From the NCBI RefSeq assembly GCF_000478195.2, contig NZ_AUZM01000004.1, positions 1 through 64,000 of the forward strand: a stretch of 64,000 nt of DNA. The letters run 5' to 3'. The notes below the pieces were generated by a model. The model saw nothing but the letters and a program-made list of their open reading frames with translations, made no database searches and had not been told where the DNA came from. Below are positions 63,227-64,000 of this stretch, in pieces (positions within the stretch are counted from its first letter, which is position 1; the number at the start of each line of letters is the position of its first letter). Origin of the DNA: Lyngbya aestuarii BL J (GTDB lineage: Bacteria > Cyanobacteriota > Cyanobacteriia > Cyanobacteriales > Microcoleaceae). The position numbers were made by a program, and so were the translations under genes.

Positions 63227-64000
63227 GTGGGAACTTGGATTAAAGACTTACAAGTTACGAAAGTTGTTGATGGAGATACCCTCAAAGTATTGTTGAATGG
63301 TAAACGAGAATTTTTGAGGCTGCACTGTGTTGACACCGAAGAATCGTTTCCCTGTGGAACAAAACCCGTTACAAATGCGGGAATTGCATCTTCAGAAATG
63401 GCAATCCAATACTTTACGAATTCTGATGGTGAACTGACGCAGGTTGATGTAGAATTTGATGGGGACGAACCCGTTGAAGTCTGTCTAGAAAAATACCGAG
63501 ATAGTCACGGTCGGATTATTTGCTATATTCATAAAGACGGTGAAAACTATAATACTTGGTTGATTAGAGAAGGTTGGAGTCCGTATTTTATTAAATATGG
63601 TCGTTCTATATTTTATCATCAACAAATGATGGAAGCTGAAGCCGAAGCCCAAGCTTATCATCGGATTATTTGGAACGCTCATACCAATCAAAATGGGGCT
63701 TTCCGCAACTACGAATTATTAATGTCTTGGTGGACACTACGAGACTCAATTATTCAAGATTATCGCCTCAATGGAATTCGGGCGGGAGTGCTTTCGGTAC
63801 GTTTAGATTACCCTAAAATTATCGCCGCCGCAGCAAAAGAAGAATGGATTACCATCTTTTGTGATTTACAAGATGGCGTGACCAAATGGATTGGAAGCGG
63901 GGCGTTGATTCATACAGGTTCAAAAGATCATATCTTAAAATTGTGGATTCCCGAAGCTAAAAACGATAAAAATGCACCCCTAGCTCAACTCATTCAAAAA
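63227..64000 (+). CDS. Staphylococcal nuclease-like protein, 3' end outside window
   Basis: The frame starts at GTG 63227, three codons after an in-frame stop, and runs off the right edge (258 codons visible). The N-terminal 140 residues match the SNase (thermonuclease) domain: VTKVVDGDTLKVLLNGKREFLRLHCVDTEES with the active-site Arg and Asp/Glu, and YRDSHGRIICYI with the second Arg. An unrecognised domain follows (residue 160 onward, SWWTLRDSIIQDYRLNGI...). It has no signal peptide, so it may act inside the cell. Divergent from the NucS-like gene, with 77 bases between starts. Confidence 0.8.
   Translation, partial: MGTWIKDLQVTKVVDGDTLKVLLNGKREFLRLHCVDTEESFPCGTKPVTNAGIASSEMAIQYFTNSDGELTQVDVEFDGDEPVEVCLEKYRDSHGRIICYIHKDGENYNTWLIREGWSPYFIKYGRSIFYHQQMMEAEAEAQAYHRIIWNAHTNQNGAFRNYELLMSWWTLRDSIIQDYRLNGIRAGVLSVRLDYPKIIAAAAKEEWITIFCDLQDGVTKWIGSGALIHTGSKDHILKLWIPEAKNDKNAPLAQLIQK

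Overview
The window is a stretch of cyanobacterial chromosome. It carries PsbP-like, Ycf66-like and Ycf49-like proteins, an LL-diaminopimelate aminotransferase, a tocopherol prenyltransferase, a quinol-type (ARTO) terminal oxidase, WD40/TPR Ser/Thr kinases, hybrid kinases with phytochrome-like GAF domains, many GCGATCGC (HIP1) octamers and short tandem heptamer-type repeats. The mix of large sensory proteins, repeats and IS200/IS605 debris suggests a filamentous, Oscillatoriales-like species, but the genus is an inference. No rRNA, tRNA or CRISPR array was seen. Both edge genes are cut by the window.

Layout. 1-6.9 kb: a C-terminal fragment, an acidic membrane protein with a DUF99 gene, DNA polymerase III delta (holA), a divergent 2H phosphoesterase, a solitary C5 DNA methyltransferase, and two cobalamin genes (cobH, cobL/cbiET) separated by a ~57-bp tandem duplication. 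6.9-18.3 kb: a REC-GAF-GGDEF diguanylate cyclase, msrA, galT, a DUF2891 protein, an Atg22/UMF1-type transporter, an XPB-like helicase, an EF-hand protein, a Uma2 nuclease-like protein and dapL. 18.5-23.7 kb: a bacterioferritin-like protein and a signalling cluster built around an ethylene-receptor-like hybrid kinase. A REC protein and a GGDEF protein follow it; they appear to be the two halves of one broken gene, next to a GAF relic. 24-30 kb: cyanoP, maf, homogentisate prenyltransferase, trmB, a four-helix-bundle gene flanked by tandem repeats, and csaB. 29.7-34 kb: a DUF2499-DUF3593-WD40 operon, a kinase-WD40 fusion and a GNAT acetyltransferase. 34-45 kb: two more histidine kinases, an M48 protease, a probably inactive EAL protein, a 53-aa small ORF with a very strong ribosome binding site, Ycf66, a cysteine-cluster protein, a half-size GDT1/UPF0016 transporter and a kinase with 11 TPRs.

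45.9-55.3 kb is a respiratory island. Cytochrome bd (cydAB) is followed by two DUF2231 membrane proteins, the three subunits of an A-family oxidase, and a GMC flavoprotein. Subunit II lacks the CuA cysteines and subunit I has the A2-type YSHP motif, so both enzymes here should oxidise quinol rather than cytochrome c. The spacers of the second operon are filled with degenerate AACTGT/AACAGGGAACAG-type repeats and hairpins.

55.3-64 kb: a repeat-rich spacer, an IS200/IS605 element with intact tnpA and a tnpB ruined by several lesions (one a 25-bp TTCGC-rich insertion), acetyl-CoA synthetase, a two-SH3b secreted protein, a PIN toxin-antitoxin pair, a PD-(D/E)XK nuclease-like protein with a DUF5655-like tail, and the start of a staphylococcal-nuclease-like protein that runs off the window.

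The most notable items are the ethylene-receptor/bilin-GAF kinase cluster with its split REC-GGDEF partner, the paired quinol oxidases with accessory DUF2231 and GMC genes, and the small secreted ORF. No wholly new system could be shown from sequence alone.
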